Shown: positions 34,112 to 43,858 of the stretch, piece after piece
Layout of the letters: each line of letters opens with the position of its first letter
How positions within the stretch are numbered: the first letter of the stretch is position 1
DNA from: Bifidobacterium moukalabense DSM 27321
GTDB taxonomy: Bacteria > Actinomycetota > Actinomycetes > Actinomycetales > Bifidobacteriaceae
Reading direction: 5' to 3'
NCBI RefSeq assembly: GCF_000522505.1
Contig: NZ_AZMV01000007.1
Location: forward strand, 186,001 to 250,000
Length of the DNA stretch: 64,000 nt
The notes under the pieces: model-generated
Told to the model about the DNA's origin: nothing
The model's database searches: none
The model's input: the letters and a program-made list of their open reading frames with translations, nothing else
Program-made: the position numbers and the translations under genes

Positions 34112-35452
34112 ATGTTCTTTCTCCGCATGATCTTCCGCTCGTTCAGCCGCCAGTTCAAACGCCGTCTGCTGATCGCCGTCACCGTGTGCCTGTCGGCCAC
34201 CGTGAGCGTGGCCATGCTCGGCGTGGTGTTCGACGTCGGCGACAAGCTCAACGCCGAGCTGTCGACCTACGGTTCGAACATCACCGTGCAGCCGAAGGCC
34301 GACGCGGTGGTGAGCGATCTGTACAACACCTCGGGATCTTCCGGCTCGGCCTCCGACGCCGACCCGACCGCGTTCCTGAAGGAATCGGACGCGCCGAAGA
34401 TCAAGACGATCTTCTGGGCGTTCAACATCACCAACTTCGCGCCGGAACTCAACATCCACGTGGACGCCGGATGCTCGGGATCGGCATCCGCCGATTCATG
34501 CAAGGCCACCAACGTTCCGATCGTGGGCACATGGTTCGCCAAAACCCTGCACATGGATTCCGGCGAATCCACCGTGGCGGGCATGAACGGCATGCGTTCC
34601 TGGTGGAAGCTCGACGGCTCTTGGCCGAAGGACGACACCGAACAGGGCCTGATCGGCACCACGCTGGCGTCGAAGCTCGGCGTGAAGATCGGCGACACCG
34701 TCACGCTCGGCAAAACCATCTCCACCGGCGAACGCAATCAGGTGAAGGTGAAGATCACCGGCATCTACGATTCGGGCGATTCCGACAACAACGGCATGTA
34801 CGTTCCGTCCATCGTGGCGCAGACGCTGGCGAACCTGCCCGATGCGATCGACAAGATCGAAGTCAAGGCGCTGACCACACCCGACAACGACCTGGCGCGC
34901 AAGGCGTCGAAGAATCCGAACGCGCTGACGCAGGACGAATGGGAGACGTGGTACTGCACCGCATACCCGTCATCCATCGCCTACCAGATCGAAGAGGTGA
35001 TTCCGGGGTCCGTGGCCAAGCAGGTGCGCCAGGTCGCCGCATTGCAGGGCGATGTGCTGCAGAAGACGCAGGCGGTGATGGTGCTGATGACCGTGCTTTC
35101 GCTGGTCGCGGCCGCGATCGCCGTGGCGAACCTGATGGCCGCCTCGATCGGCGAACGCGGGTCCGAGCTTGCCCTGATGAAGGCGATCGGCGCGACGGAT
35201 GGCGCGGTCTCCCGCCTGATGCTCGCCGAAACCGCCGTGATCTCGCTGGTCGGTGCGCTGGTCGGCGCGCTGCTGGGCTCCGGCGTGGCCCAGATCGTGG
35301 GGCATGTGGTGTTCGGCTCCGGCATCACGATGCGTCCGATGGTGTTTGTGCTGGTGTTCGTACTGCTTGCCGTCACCGTGCTCATCGCCTCGTTCTCGTC
35401 GATCCGTTCGATTCTGAACCTGAAGCCTGCGGAGGTGCTCCATGGCCGCTGA
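34112..35452 (+). CDS. FtsX/MacB-type ABC transporter permease of the iron cluster (first)
   Basis: 446 residues. N-terminal membrane segment (LLIAVTVCLSATVSVAMLGV), a large extracytoplasmic domain of about 270 residues, and three C-terminal membrane segments (AVMVLMTVLSLVAAAIAVAN; EVLHGR end). This is the MacB/FtsX permease layout. The C-terminal block ASIGERGSELALMKAIGATD is the coupling region for the ATPase. Its last 11 bases overlap the next gene. Together with the second permease and the ATPase it should form an ABC machine that moves or reshapes the iron-uptake complex; direct transport is not proven for this family. Confidence 0.88.
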   Translation: MFFLRMIFRSFSRQFKRRLLIAVTVCLSATVSVAMLGVVFDVGDKLNAELSTYGSNITVQPKADAVVSDLYNTSGSSGSASDADPTAFLKESDAPKIKTIFWAFNITNFAPELNIHVDAGCSGSASADSCKATNVPIVGTWFAKTLHMDSGESTVAGMNGMRSWWKLDGSWPKDDTEQGLIGTTLASKLGVKIGDTVTLGKTISTGERNQVKVKITGIYDSGDSDNNGMYVPSIVAQTLANLPDAIDKIEVKALTTPDNDLARKASKNPNALTQDEWETWYCTAYPSSIAYQIEEVIPGSVAKQVRQVAALQGDVLQKTQAVMVLMTVLSLVAAAIAVANLMAASIGERGSELALMKAIGATDGAVSRLMLAETAVISLVGALVGALLGSGVAQIVGHVVFGSGITMRPMVFVLVFVLLAVTVLIASFSSIRSILNLKPAEVLHGR

Positions 35453-36719
35453 TGAACGCAAGAGGCATGAAATGACCAATCGCAAGATGTTCTTCACCAT
35501 GCTGTGGGGCGCGGTGTTCCGCCGCCGCTCACGTGCGGTGATGGCCGTGATCGCGTCGCTGGTCGGCGCGGCCACGTTGTTCTGCCTGGCCTCCGTGTGC
35601 ATCGCCGTGCCGCAGCAGATGAACGAGGAGATGCGCGCATACGGCGCGAACCTCATCGTCACCCCCTCCGATGCGACCTCGAAATCCAAAGGCATCGACA
35701 ACGCCACCATCAGCGACGTGACCGCCCTCGTAACGGCCGAACACAGCGCGAAATCCGCCGCCTACCGCTACGAAAGCGTGCGCATCAACTCCGCGCCGTA
35801 TACGCTGGCCGGCATCAACCCCAAGGCCGTGCGGGCGCTCAACCGCCACTGGAACGTGACCGGTGACTGGCCGAGCGAAGGCAATGTGATGGTCGGCCGC
35901 GACGTGGCCGACGCGCTCGGCGTGCACATCGGCTCGCGCATCACCATCGGGTACCGCGCCTCCGACAACGCCGACGGCTCGCAGACGTCCGATTCCGATG
36001 AATCGGACACGCAACATGGTTCGCAGGGTTCGCAGACCACGGAGAACGGCCGCATCTCCTCCGACATCATGAACAACGAAGGCACCGAATTCCGCGTGGC
36101 CGGCATCGTCGACACCGGTGGTAACGAGGATTCCATCGTGTACGCCACCACCGCGGACGTGGCCAAACTGGCCGGCTCCAAGCGCGGCGCCGACGTGGTC
36201 GAATACTCCGTGAACGCGATGGGCGATGACCTGAACGCCATCGTCACAAGCCTCAACGCCAACCCGAACACCGGCGTGAAGGCGCAGACCGTCACCAAGA
36301 TCACCTCGTCCGACACCCGCATCATCACCATGCTGCAGACGCTGTTCTGGATCGTCTCGCTTGTCGTGCTGGTGCTGACGTTGGTCGGCGTGGGCACCAC
36401 CATCAGCTCCATCGTGAGCCAGCGACGTAACGAAATCGGCCTACGCAAGGCCTTGGGCGCCCCGTCGCAGGCGATCGGCACCGAATTCTACGTGGAATCC
36501 GCCATATACGGCCTTATCGGCGGCCTGTTCGGTACGGCCATCGGCTATGCGCTGGCCCGTGTGCTGTGCGTCACCGTATTCGAACGCGCCATCGGCTTCA
36601 ACTGGCCGCTGGGTCTCGCATCGCTTGTATTGAGCATGCTCATCGCCGTCATCGCATCCATTCCGCCGGTCCGCCGCGCGACCCGCATCGACCCCGCCAT
36701 CGTTTTGAGGGAGGAATAA
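35442..36719 (+). CDS. FtsX/MacB-type ABC transporter permease of the iron cluster (second)
   Basis: 425 residues from ATG 35442 (GGAGG six bases upstream, overlapping the previous gene); ATG 35472 with AAGAGG is an equally possible start that would remove ten residues. One N-terminal membrane segment (AVMAVIASLVGAATLFCLAS), an extracytoplasmic domain with a Ser/Asp/Gln-rich loop (about 180-205), and three C-terminal segments. The coupling block is SSIVSQRRNEIGLRKALGAP. It pairs with the first permease, probably as a heterodimer. The stop lies two bases before the ATPase start codon. Confidence 0.87.
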   Translation: MAADERKRHEMTNRKMFFTMLWGAVFRRRSRAVMAVIASLVGAATLFCLASVCIAVPQQMNEEMRAYGANLIVTPSDATSKSKGIDNATISDVTALVTAEHSAKSAAYRYESVRINSAPYTLAGINPKAVRALNRHWNVTGDWPSEGNVMVGRDVADALGVHIGSRITIGYRASDNADGSQTSDSDESDTQHGSQGSQTTENGRISSDIMNNEGTEFRVAGIVDTGGNEDSIVYATTADVAKLAGSKRGADVVEYSVNAMGDDLNAIVTSLNANPNTGVKAQTVTKITSSDTRIITMLQTLFWIVSLVVLVLTLVGVGTTISSIVSQRRNEIGLRKALGAPSQAIGTEFYVESAIYGLIGGLFGTAIGYALARVLCVTVFERAIGFNWPLGLASLVLSMLIAVIASIPPVRRATRIDPAIVLREE

Positions 36720-36721
36720 TC

Positions 36722-37534
36722 ATGGGCTCCGAACACACCCTGCTTGAGCTTGACCACATCTCCAAGATCTACGGCGACCTGCACGCCGTCGACGACCTGA
36801 GCCTGACCGTGCCGGAAGGCGAATGGCTGGCGATTGTCGGTTCGTCCGGTTCCGGCAAGACCACGCTGATGAACATGATCGGCTGCATGGATACGCCGTC
36901 CAAGGGTTCCGTGATGCTCGAAGGCCGCAAGCTTGAGGATCTGAATGCCAGGCAGCTCGCCGACGTGCGCAAGAACATGATCGGCCTCGTGTTCCAGAAG
37001 TTCTATCTCGTACCGCATCTGACGGCCGTGGAGAACGTGATGGTCGCGCAGTACTACCATTCCGTGGTCGATGAGAAACAGGCCTTGGAGGCGTTGGAAC
37101 GCGTGGGATTGAAGGATCGCGCGCACCATCTGCCGGGCCAGCTTTCCGGCGGCGAACAGCAGCGCGTGTGCATCGCCCGTGCGCTTATCAACTGCCCCAA
37201 GCTGATTCTCGCCGATGAGCCGACCGGCAATCTGGATGAGAGGAACGAGAAGATCGTGCTGGACCTGTTCCGCCAGCTGCACGAGCAGGGCACCACGATC
37301 ATCGTCGTGACGCATGACGCGCTCGTCGCCTCCTGCGCGCAGCGAGAAATCATGCTCAACCATGGTGTGCTTATCGGCGAAAAATGGAATGATGGGGCAG
37401 CAAGGCAGGCGTATGAGGCGGCCGGCGGCAAGCCCGCCTTCACCGGATCGACCGCCGAGGGCGCGCAGACCGGCGAAACCGCCATCGAATTCGCCGATCC
37501 CACGAAGGCGGCGAAAACCGGCGGGGAAGAATAG
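36722..37534 (+). CDS. ABC transporter ATP-binding protein of the iron cluster
   Basis: 270 residues from ATG 36722 with GGGAGGAAT upstream. A MacB/LolD-type ATPase: Walker [10 protein letters not shown] (about 39-47), Q-loop [11 protein letters not shown], signature LSGGEQQR, Walker [13 protein letters not shown] and His switch VVTHD. The last 45 residues are a polar tail ([20 protein letters not shown]) with no known function. It drives the two preceding FtsX-type permeases. The order permease-permease-ATPase next to FTR1/P19 is the same as in the Campylobacter iron cluster. Confidence 0.93.
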   Translation: MGSEHTLLELDHISKIYGDLHAVDDLSLTVPEGEWLAIVGSSGSGKTTLMNMIGCMDTPSKGSVMLEGRKLEDLNARQLADVRKNMIGLVFQKFYLVPHLTAVENVMVAQYYHSVVDEKQALEALERVGLKDRAHHLPGQLSGGEQQRVCIARALINCPKLILADEPTGNLDERNEKIVLDLFRQLHEQGTTIIVVTHDALVASCAQREIMLNHGVLIGEKWNDGAARQAYEAAGGKPAFTGSTAEGAQTGETAIEFADPTKAAKTGGEE

Positions 37535-37633
37535 AAGGAATAGACGAGAATAGACGGAAATAGACGGGACGTGCATGCGCAACCTCTATACGAAACGCAT
37601 GCCCCCTTTTTGCATCATCGTTATGGAGTGATC

Positions 37634-38191
37634 ATGAGTGACGAGAAATCGACAGCGGTGAAGGTCATCGCTCTGACCGCGGCCAGCCTTGCGCTGCTGT
37701 CGGCATGCGGCGAACCGAAGGCGACGCCGATGGACGATGAATACGCCGGCAATTCCGGCGAAAGCGTCGAATCGCAGGAAGACAAGTCCAAAACCGATGG
37801 CAAGGCGACCGATAACTCCGCCAGCGGCGACGATTCCGTCAAGAACCATGCCGACGACTCGGACTCCACGAAGTCCGACAAGAAGGACACCGGCGATTAC
37901 GCCGACGGCACGTACTCGATCAATGGCCAGTACGGCCCGGTCGGCGAGGACACCATCGACGTGCATCTGACCATCAAGGACCAGAACGTGACCGACGTGA
38001 GCATCGTCGGCCACCCGTTCACGTCGATCTCCAAGAAGCATCAGGACGCCTTCGCCAAGGCCGTTCCGGATGCCGTGGTGGGCAAACCCCTGAAAGACCT
38101 CAAAATCGACAAGCTCGCCGGTGCCAGCTGGACCACCGAGGCCTTCAACAAGGCTTTGGAGGTGGCTCGCCAGGAGGCCTCCATCCAGTAG
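37634..38191 (+). CDS. FMN-binding lipoprotein, probable covalent flavoprotein
   Basis: 185 residues from ATG 37634 (GGAG six bases upstream; an earlier in-frame ATG at 37571 lacks a site). Lipobox LLSACG (Cys 25), an acidic Ser/Asp/Lys linker to about residue 90, then an FMN-binding domain (DGTYSINGQYGPVGEDTIDV; ITDVS-type strand). The C-terminus has LAGASWTTEAFNKALEV, which fits the ApbE flavinylation pattern G-A-S-x-T with T167 as the FMN-bearing residue. As the last gene of the iron cluster it probably passes electrons outside the membrane to reduce ferric iron. The ApbE enzyme encoded at 20697-21704 could load the flavin. Confidence 0.85.
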   Translation: MSDEKSTAVKVIALTAASLALLSACGEPKATPMDDEYAGNSGESVESQEDKSKTDGKATDNSASGDDSVKNHADDSDSTKSDKKDTGDYADGTYSINGQYGPVGEDTIDVHLTIKDQNVTDVSIVGHPFTSISKKHQDAFAKAVPDAVVGKPLKDLKIDKLAGASWTTEAFNKALEVARQEASIQ

Positions 38192-38212
38192 CCGGCGACC
38201 GTGGCGCCGCGC

Positions 38213-38890
38213 TCAGGCGGCCATGAACGGCCAGATGAGCGCGGTCATGCGCTCCGACCAGGGAATATCGGAGTCGGAATCCTTGCGCAATGCCTTGCTG
38301 GTGAGCATGGAGCCCAGTATGGTGCTGAACAGGAACTTCACATCCAATCCATGCCGGAAGATCTCACTCGTCACTCCGCGTTCGATGAACGCCGCAAAGC
38401 GTTGCTCCGCGGGCGAGACCATCTGATCGGCGATCGTCTTCAGGGAATCGTTGTCGGTTGAGAGCACCACGCCGACGGCCTTCAGGCCGATTTCGCTGTC
38501 GAAGCAGCTCTGGATGCGTTCCAGCATGGTCTGCAGACCGGAGCGGGACGGCTGCAGGTCGCCGAAATCCGGCAATCCGGCGACCTGCAGCTGAATGCGG
38601 TGCAACAGGTCGTCGGCGTTCCTGTAACGCCGGTAGATCGTTGTTTTGGCTACGCCTGAGCGACGGGCGACCTCCTCGATTGTCACGGCCGCGACGCCTT
38701 TGGAGATCACGATCTCCAACGTGGCCCGCATGATCTTGCGGTCGGTCTGCTCGCGCAGCTGCTCACGGCGACCCTGAATCTTCTGCACGGCTCCCTGCAC
38801 CGCCGTCTCGACCACGCTTGCCGGCGAAACGGCCGGGGGAATGGCGGGGGAGGTGGCCGGCGGCATATCGGCGTTCATCGATCCGTTCAT
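38213..38890 (-). CDS. TetR-family regulator of the YhgE/Pip operon
   Basis: 225 residues from ATG 38890, whose A is shared with the TGA stop of the preceding gene (TGATG), with AAGGTG upstream. After a Pro/Ala-rich lead, a TetR HTH is present: DRKIMRATLEIVISKGVAAV, TIEEVARRSGVAKTTIYRRY and RNADDLL. The remaining helices form the ligand-binding and dimer domain. Being translated with the two membrane proteins, it most likely controls their promoter at about 43860, where two inverted repeats lie. The ligand is unknown. It converges with the FMN-binding gene. Confidence 0.88.
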   Translation of the reverse strand: MNGSMNADMPPATSPAIPPAVSPASVVETAVQGAVQKIQGRREQLREQTDRKIMRATLEIVISKGVAAVTIEEVARRSGVAKTTIYRRYRNADDLLHRIQLQVAGLPDFGDLQPSRSGLQTMLERIQSCFDSEIGLKAVGVVLSTDNDSLKTIADQMVSPAEQRFAAFIERGVTSEIFRHGLDVKFLFSTILGSMLTSKALRKDSDSDIPWSERMTALIWPFMAA

Positions 38891-41127
38891 CACATGATCA
38901 CCTTCGTGCTTTCCACCTTTGCGATGTACCACTTGTTGAACTTCATCATCGGAATGCGCAGCAGCAGGCCGATGAGCAGCAGCGGCGGGATGAACAGCGC
39001 CAGTGCGCCGATCGACGTCCAGAAATCATTGTCGTAGACGCCGGCGATGGCCGCACGCATGGCCGTGATCGAATGCGTGACCGGCAGGAACGGGCTGATG
39101 GCGGAGATGATGCGCGGCATCACGGCCAGGGGATACGCGCCGTTCGAACCGGAGATCTGCATGATGAGGAACAGCACGCCGATGGCCTTGCCCACGTTGC
39201 CGAAGCTCGACACCATCGTGTACGTGAAGAACGAGTAGACCAGCGCGGAGATCCAGCCGGAGACCATGAACAGCAGCGGATGCACAGCCTGCACATGCAT
39301 GAACAGCAGGCTGCCGCCAAGCGAGAACGTGGCCTGCATGAGCGCGATCACCGCGAACACGAGATAGTGGCCGAAGAACAGCTGGTGCGGTTTCGGATCG
39401 CCCAATGCCATGCGGGTCTTGCGCGACACGGAGGTCTTCAGGGTCACGGACATGAGCAGCGCGCCCACCCACAGCGTCACGAACGTGTACAACGGGGCAA
39501 GTTGCGAGCCGAAATTCTTCACCGGGAACACGGCGGTACGCTTCACCTTGACCGGCGCCGCAAGCGTGGTGGCCAGCGAGTCGGTGTTCTTGCCCAGCAC
39601 ATCCTTGACCATGCTCATGTCGCCGCTGTTCAGCGCATCGGACAGCGTGGCGTTGAACGCGGAAAGCTTGTTGCCGGCCGTGGTGAGGCTGTTCGCGGTG
39701 GAATCCAGCACCTCGCGAATGGTGGTCAGCTGCTTGTCCGCGCTTGACGTGGTCTTGTTGAGGTCGCCGAGAGCGTTCTTGAGGTTGGCGGCGCTCGCGT
39801 TCAGCGCGTTCGAGGCGGTGCTTACGGAGCTGCCGATCTCGTTGAGCTGCGGCTTGAGATTCGTGTCGAAATCGGTGTGCACGGCATCGATCGCGGCCTT
39901 CGCCTGCGTGGCGAGATCCTTGATCGCGGTCCGGCTTTCCTTGGAATCGCTGACGCCGTCATCGATATGCTGTGCCGCGTCGGTGAGCGTGGTCGCGAGC
40001 GTCTTCTGCGTATCGATGGCATTGCTCAGCTTGCTGATGGCCGCTTCGAATTTGCCGATGGCCGCCGTCAGTGTCTTCTTTTCCAGGTCGGTCAGCGACG
40101 TATCGGTGTCGAGTTTGTTCTGCAGGTCGTCGTGGGTGTTCTGCAGACTGTCGACGATCTGCTGATACTGCGCGGCCTGGCTGGTCACGTTGGTCGCCTG
40201 ATTGCGCAATGCGGTCGCGGTGTCGCCCGCCTGCGTGCTCACATCGGTGAGCAGCGAGTCGACCGAGTCTCCCACCGCCGCGAAACTGTCGCCGGACTGT
40301 TTGATGGCGGTGCCGAGCGCTTCGGTGGAGGTGTCCAGCGCGTCGGACAGGTCGGCAATGCTGCCGGCGGCCGATTTCAGCTGCTTGCCGGCGGTTTTCG
40401 CGCTGGACGTGGCCTGCCGGATCAGGCTGCCGGAGCTGTCGAGCAGGGTCTGTGCGCTGCCGGTCAGCGAGCTGAAGGTGGCGAGCGAGGAAGCGGTCTG
40501 TGTGAGTCCGGCCGCGAAATCGCTGATGTTCGAGCTGAACTGCTGCAGCTGGTTCTTCGCCTCGGGCTTGTCGAGCTGATCGGACAGCTGCGTGGCGAGG
40601 TCCAGTGCCGTTTCGGTGAGCGTCTTCGAGAACATCTCGTTGATCTCCGCCGATACGGTGTCCGCGCCCTGGCCGGTCACCTTCGGCGCGAGCGCGTTCT
40701 TCTTCTCGTTGTTGTAGTAGGTGAGTTCCGCATGTTTGGAATCCTTCGAGAAGAAGGTCATCATGCGTTTGCTGAAATTCTTCGGAATGATGACGGCGGC
40801 ATAGTATTTGCCGGATTTCGTGCCGTCGATGGCCTCCTCCTTGGTGGTGAAGGTCCAGTCGAGCTGGCTGTTGGCGCGCAGGGTGTTGACCACCTGATCG
40901 CCGACGTTGATCCTGACGGGGATCAGATCGCTTTTGTACCCGGCGTCCACGTTCGCGACGGCGAATTTCAGGTTGCCGGTGTTGGAGAACGGGTCCCAGC
41001 TGGCGGCCACGTTGAACCAGGTGAACAGCGCGGGCAGCACGGTCAGGCCGACGACGATGATTACGGACACGACGTTGCTGGTAAGTCGTTTGACGTCGCC
41101 TGCGAACAGCTTCCAGATTGCCTTCAT
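38890..41127 (-). CDS. YhgE/Pip-family membrane protein (second copy)
   Basis: 745 residues from ATG 41127, overlapping the stop of the upstream gene as ATGA with AAAGGA before it. One N-terminal membrane segment (VVSVIIVVGLTVLPALFTWF), the family block SWDPFSNTGNLKFAVANVDA and KYYAAVIIPKNFSKRM, a long coiled-coil-like extracytoplasmic region (about 200-520, rich in Ala, Thr, Ser, Gln, Asp), and five or six C-terminal membrane segments (GHYLVFAVIALMQATFSLGG). The family includes the Lactococcus phage-infection protein Pip and Bacillus YhgE; the cellular role is poorly known. It forms a pair with the following entry. Confidence 0.88.
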   Translation of the reverse strand: MKAIWKLFAGDVKRLTSNVVSVIIVVGLTVLPALFTWFNVAASWDPFSNTGNLKFAVANVDAGYKSDLIPVRINVGDQVVNTLRANSQLDWTFTTKEEAIDGTKSGKYYAAVIIPKNFSKRMMTFFSKDSKHAELTYYNNEKKNALAPKVTGQGADTVSAEINEMFSKTLTETALDLATQLSDQLDKPEAKNQLQQFSSNISDFAAGLTQTASSLATFSSLTGSAQTLLDSSGSLIRQATSSAKTAGKQLKSAAGSIADLSDALDTSTEALGTAIKQSGDSFAAVGDSVDSLLTDVSTQAGDTATALRNQATNVTSQAAQYQQIVDSLQNTHDDLQNKLDTDTSLTDLEKKTLTAAIGKFEAAISKLSNAIDTQKTLATTLTDAAQHIDDGVSDSKESRTAIKDLATQAKAAIDAVHTDFDTNLKPQLNEIGSSVSTASNALNASAANLKNALGDLNKTTSSADKQLTTIREVLDSTANSLTTAGNKLSAFNATLSDALNSGDMSMVKDVLGKNTDSLATTLAAPVKVKRTAVFPVKNFGSQLAPLYTFVTLWVGALLMSVTLKTSVSRKTRMALGDPKPHQLFFGHYLVFAVIALMQATFSLGGSLLFMHVQAVHPLLFMVSGWISALVYSFFTYTMVSSFGNVGKAIGVLFLIMQISGSNGAYPLAVMPRIISAISPFLPVTHSITAMRAAIAGVYDNDFWTSIGALALFIPPLLLIGLLLRIPMMKFNKWYIAKVESTKVIM

Positions 41128-43784
41128 GCGTTGTCCTTTTCGTTCTTCGTGCGGTGGTGCCTGGCGGCCTTGCGCGTCGGTTTGGCCTTGTGCGCCAACC
41201 TGGCCTTGCGCTCCTCCAGAGTGCGCTTCTTGCGGCGGATGCGGGCCTCCTGGCGTTCCATGAGCATGCCTTGGATGGCGTCGTCGCTCAGGGAGCCGAG
41301 CTCCACCTGGCGGCGCATGCTGTCGCGCATGTATTCGATGACCATCAGGAAGCCGATGATGAGCAGCACCCAGATGATCCATGTGGCCAACGCGACCAGT
41401 TTCGTGCCGTTGGTCAACGAGAACACGGTGGCCAGGATGGCCGGCACGACGAAGCCGGCGATCAGGGCGCCGCGCTTGAGCTTCGGGTACAGTTCGGTGA
41501 ACCTGCTTGCGCGATACTCGATGGCCTTGCGGTAGCCGCCCTTGTCGGCCAGCACGTGGATGATCTGCGACACGTTGTAGTTGCGGACCTCCACCATCGG
41601 CCGTTCGCCGATGATCATGTCGCTTTCCTCGATCTCGCGGGCGAACAGGCGGTTCAGATTGGTCAGCAGCGGGCGGACCACGATGCCGATGAGGAAGGCG
41701 ATCGCCGCGAACAGCAGCATCACGCCGACCATCTTCAGCCAATGCCCGTCATAGAAGCCGGCGATGGTCTCACGGAAGGCGTCGATGGTGTAGCGGAACG
41801 GAATGAACGGATATACCACGCGGAAGAATTTCGGCATCATATCGATCGGGTACAGGCCGGAACCGCCCGGAATCAGCAGAATCGCGAGCAGAATGCACAT
41901 GCCCTTGCCGACATGCATGAAGGTGGTCGACAACGCGTAGGTGATGCTCAGGAACGTGAGCGACGTCAACGTGCCGGTCAGAACGAACATGAACGGGTTG
42001 ACCGCCTGCACGCCGATGATCAGGTCGCCGATCGCGCACAGCGCGCCCTGGATGGCGGCGGGGATGGCAAGCAGCAGGAATCGGCCAAGATACTTTTCGG
42101 TGGTGGTCAGGTCGAGTTCCTCAAGGTCGTCGTCATCCACCTCGAGCTTCATGATCACCATGTACGCGAACGCGCCCACCCATAGCGAGAGGGTGTTGAA
42201 CATCGGCGCCATGCCGGAGCCGTAGGTGTTCACCGGGTAGATGTTCTTCGTCTTGATCACGGTGGGGGACTGCATGAAGTCGGCGATTTTCGTAACGTCC
42301 AGACCGTCTTCGCCGAGGAGTCCGTTCAGCAGGCTCGCGCCCGACAGCGCGCTCAGATCGGTGGACAGCTGGCTCAGCTTGTTTTCGATGGTCTGCAGCT
42401 GCTCATCGGTGTCCTTCAGCATGGAACGTGTGTCGGCGGACACCTTTTCAAGCTGGTCGAGTACGGAAGAGGTCTGTTGCGCCAGGAAATTCTGGCTGGT
42501 CACGGTGCCGGACAGGGTGCCGGCGGTCGTGGCGAGCGAACTCAGACCGCTGTTGAGCTGTGGCAGTGCGCCTGAATTGATGGCTTTGCGCGCGGTCGTG
42601 GCGGAGTTCAATGTGGACTGCGTGGAGGTGTTGAACTGGTTCGACAGCTTTGTGGTGCTGGCCACCGTGTTCTTGGTGTCGGTACTGAGCCGATTGAGAT
42701 CGTTGAGCGTGTTCGCCGACTGTTGGTTGCGTGATTGCAGGTCGCTGATGATCTGCTGATACTGCTTGTTCAGTTCGGGGCTGACGCTGGAGATGTCGAT
42801 CTGCTGCAGGCTGTCGAGCGCCTTCGCGTTGTCGCTGTTGACCTTCTGCATGGTGCCGATGGCGCTGCTGGCATAGCCGTTGGCCGCCGCCAGACCGCCG
42901 GTCATCGTGTTGACGCTGGCGTTCGTCTGCGTGGACAGCTGCGAGAGCAGCGCCGAGCCCTGGTCGAGCGATGCGGATGCGGTCGACGAGAAGGTGGTGA
43001 TGCGGGTCTGGACGTCGGTGATCAGATTGGAAGTGCCGGTCAGCCCCTTGCCGGCGCTCGCGGCGGCGGTCTGCACATCGTTCAGCGCGGTGCGGGCGGC
43101 CTGGATCTGATTGGGGGTGTTGGCCAGATTGTTGTTGAGGTCATTGACGGTGGCGCGGATCTTCGCCACGTTCTGCTGCGTCTTGTTGAGTTCGGCGACG
43201 GCTTCGCCGGTGATATTGTCGGTCTGGGTGGTGATGGTGTCGCTTACCGAGTTCACGGCTTTGGAGAGCACCTCGCTTACGGTGGAGACGAAGGTGCTGT
43301 TCACGGTGCGGTCCACGGTGGTGGTGCCCGAGTCGGTGACCTTCGGCACGAAGGCGCTGACCTTCTCGTTCACGTAGTATTCGAGGGTCGGGCGCTCGGC
43401 ATTGCCGGTGATTACGCCCGCAAGGTCCTCGCTGAAATCCTTGGGGATGATGATGGCCGCATAGCAATCGCCCGACTGCACGGCCTCCATGGCCTTGGCC
43501 TTGCTCATGAACTGCCAGCCGAGCTGATCGTTCTTCCTGAGCGTGCTTTCGATCTGGTCGCCGAGATTCATCTGGCCCAGCATGGCGTTGTCGGTGCCTT
43601 CGTCGACGTTCGCCACCGCGACCCTGATGTTGTTGGTGTTGCCGTATGGGTCCCAGAATCCGTAGATATTGAACCATGCATACATCGGTGGGATGACGGT
43701 CAGGCCGGTCATGATGACCCATGCCGCGGGTACGCGAAGGATGCGCATGATGTCACGGCGCAGGATCCTCAGCACATTGCTCAT
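41124..43784 (-). CDS. YhgE/Pip-family membrane protein (first copy)
   Basis: 886 residues. The same architecture as its neighbour: N-terminal membrane anchor (VPAAWVIMTGLTVIPPMYAW), YGFWDPYGNTNNIRVAVANV, DCYAAIIIPKDFSEDLAG, a 350-residue coiled-coil-rich ectodomain, then about six membrane segments. It is longer because of an extra C-terminal part with two more hydrophobic segments (about 780-830) and a very basic Arg/Lys tail (RRKKRTLEERKARLAHKAKP). First gene of a three-gene unit with the second copy and TetR. The pair may act as a heteromer. Upstream of the start lie inverted repeats that suit TetR binding. Confidence 0.88.
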   Translation of the reverse strand: MSNVLRILRRDIMRILRVPAAWVIMTGLTVIPPMYAWFNIYGFWDPYGNTNNIRVAVANVDEGTDNAMLGQMNLGDQIESTLRKNDQLGWQFMSKAKAMEAVQSGDCYAAIIIPKDFSEDLAGVITGNAERPTLEYYVNEKVSAFVPKVTDSGTTTVDRTVNSTFVSTVSEVLSKAVNSVSDTITTQTDNITGEAVAELNKTQQNVAKIRATVNDLNNNLANTPNQIQAARTALNDVQTAAASAGKGLTGTSNLITDVQTRITTFSSTASASLDQGSALLSQLSTQTNASVNTMTGGLAAANGYASSAIGTMQKVNSDNAKALDSLQQIDISSVSPELNKQYQQIISDLQSRNQQSANTLNDLNRLSTDTKNTVASTTKLSNQFNTSTQSTLNSATTARKAINSGALPQLNSGLSSLATTAGTLSGTVTSQNFLAQQTSSVLDQLEKVSADTRSMLKDTDEQLQTIENKLSQLSTDLSALSGASLLNGLLGEDGLDVTKIADFMQSPTVIKTKNIYPVNTYGSGMAPMFNTLSLWVGAFAYMVIMKLEVDDDDLEELDLTTTEKYLGRFLLLAIPAAIQGALCAIGDLIIGVQAVNPFMFVLTGTLTSLTFLSITYALSTTFMHVGKGMCILLAILLIPGGSGLYPIDMMPKFFRVVYPFIPFRYTIDAFRETIAGFYDGHWLKMVGVMLLFAAIAFLIGIVVRPLLTNLNRLFAREIEESDMIIGERPMVEVRNYNVSQIIHVLADKGGYRKAIEYRASRFTELYPKLKRGALIAGFVVPAILATVFSLTNGTKLVALATWIIWVLLIIGFLMVIEYMRDSMRRQVELGSLSDDAIQGMLMERQEARIRRKKRTLEERKARLAHKAKPTRKAARHHRTKNEKDNA

Positions 43785-43858
43785 AGGAAGGCGCTCCCTT
43801 TTGCCGGATCGCTCCGGTGGTGGCGGTGTTCACAACTGTCGCATAACGATACGCAATC

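Noticed and set aside
38890-43784. The two YhgE/Pip genes as one gene split by a frameshift
   Set aside because: Each has its own complete N-terminal anchor, ectodomain and C-terminal membrane part, and the ATGA overlap is normal coupling.
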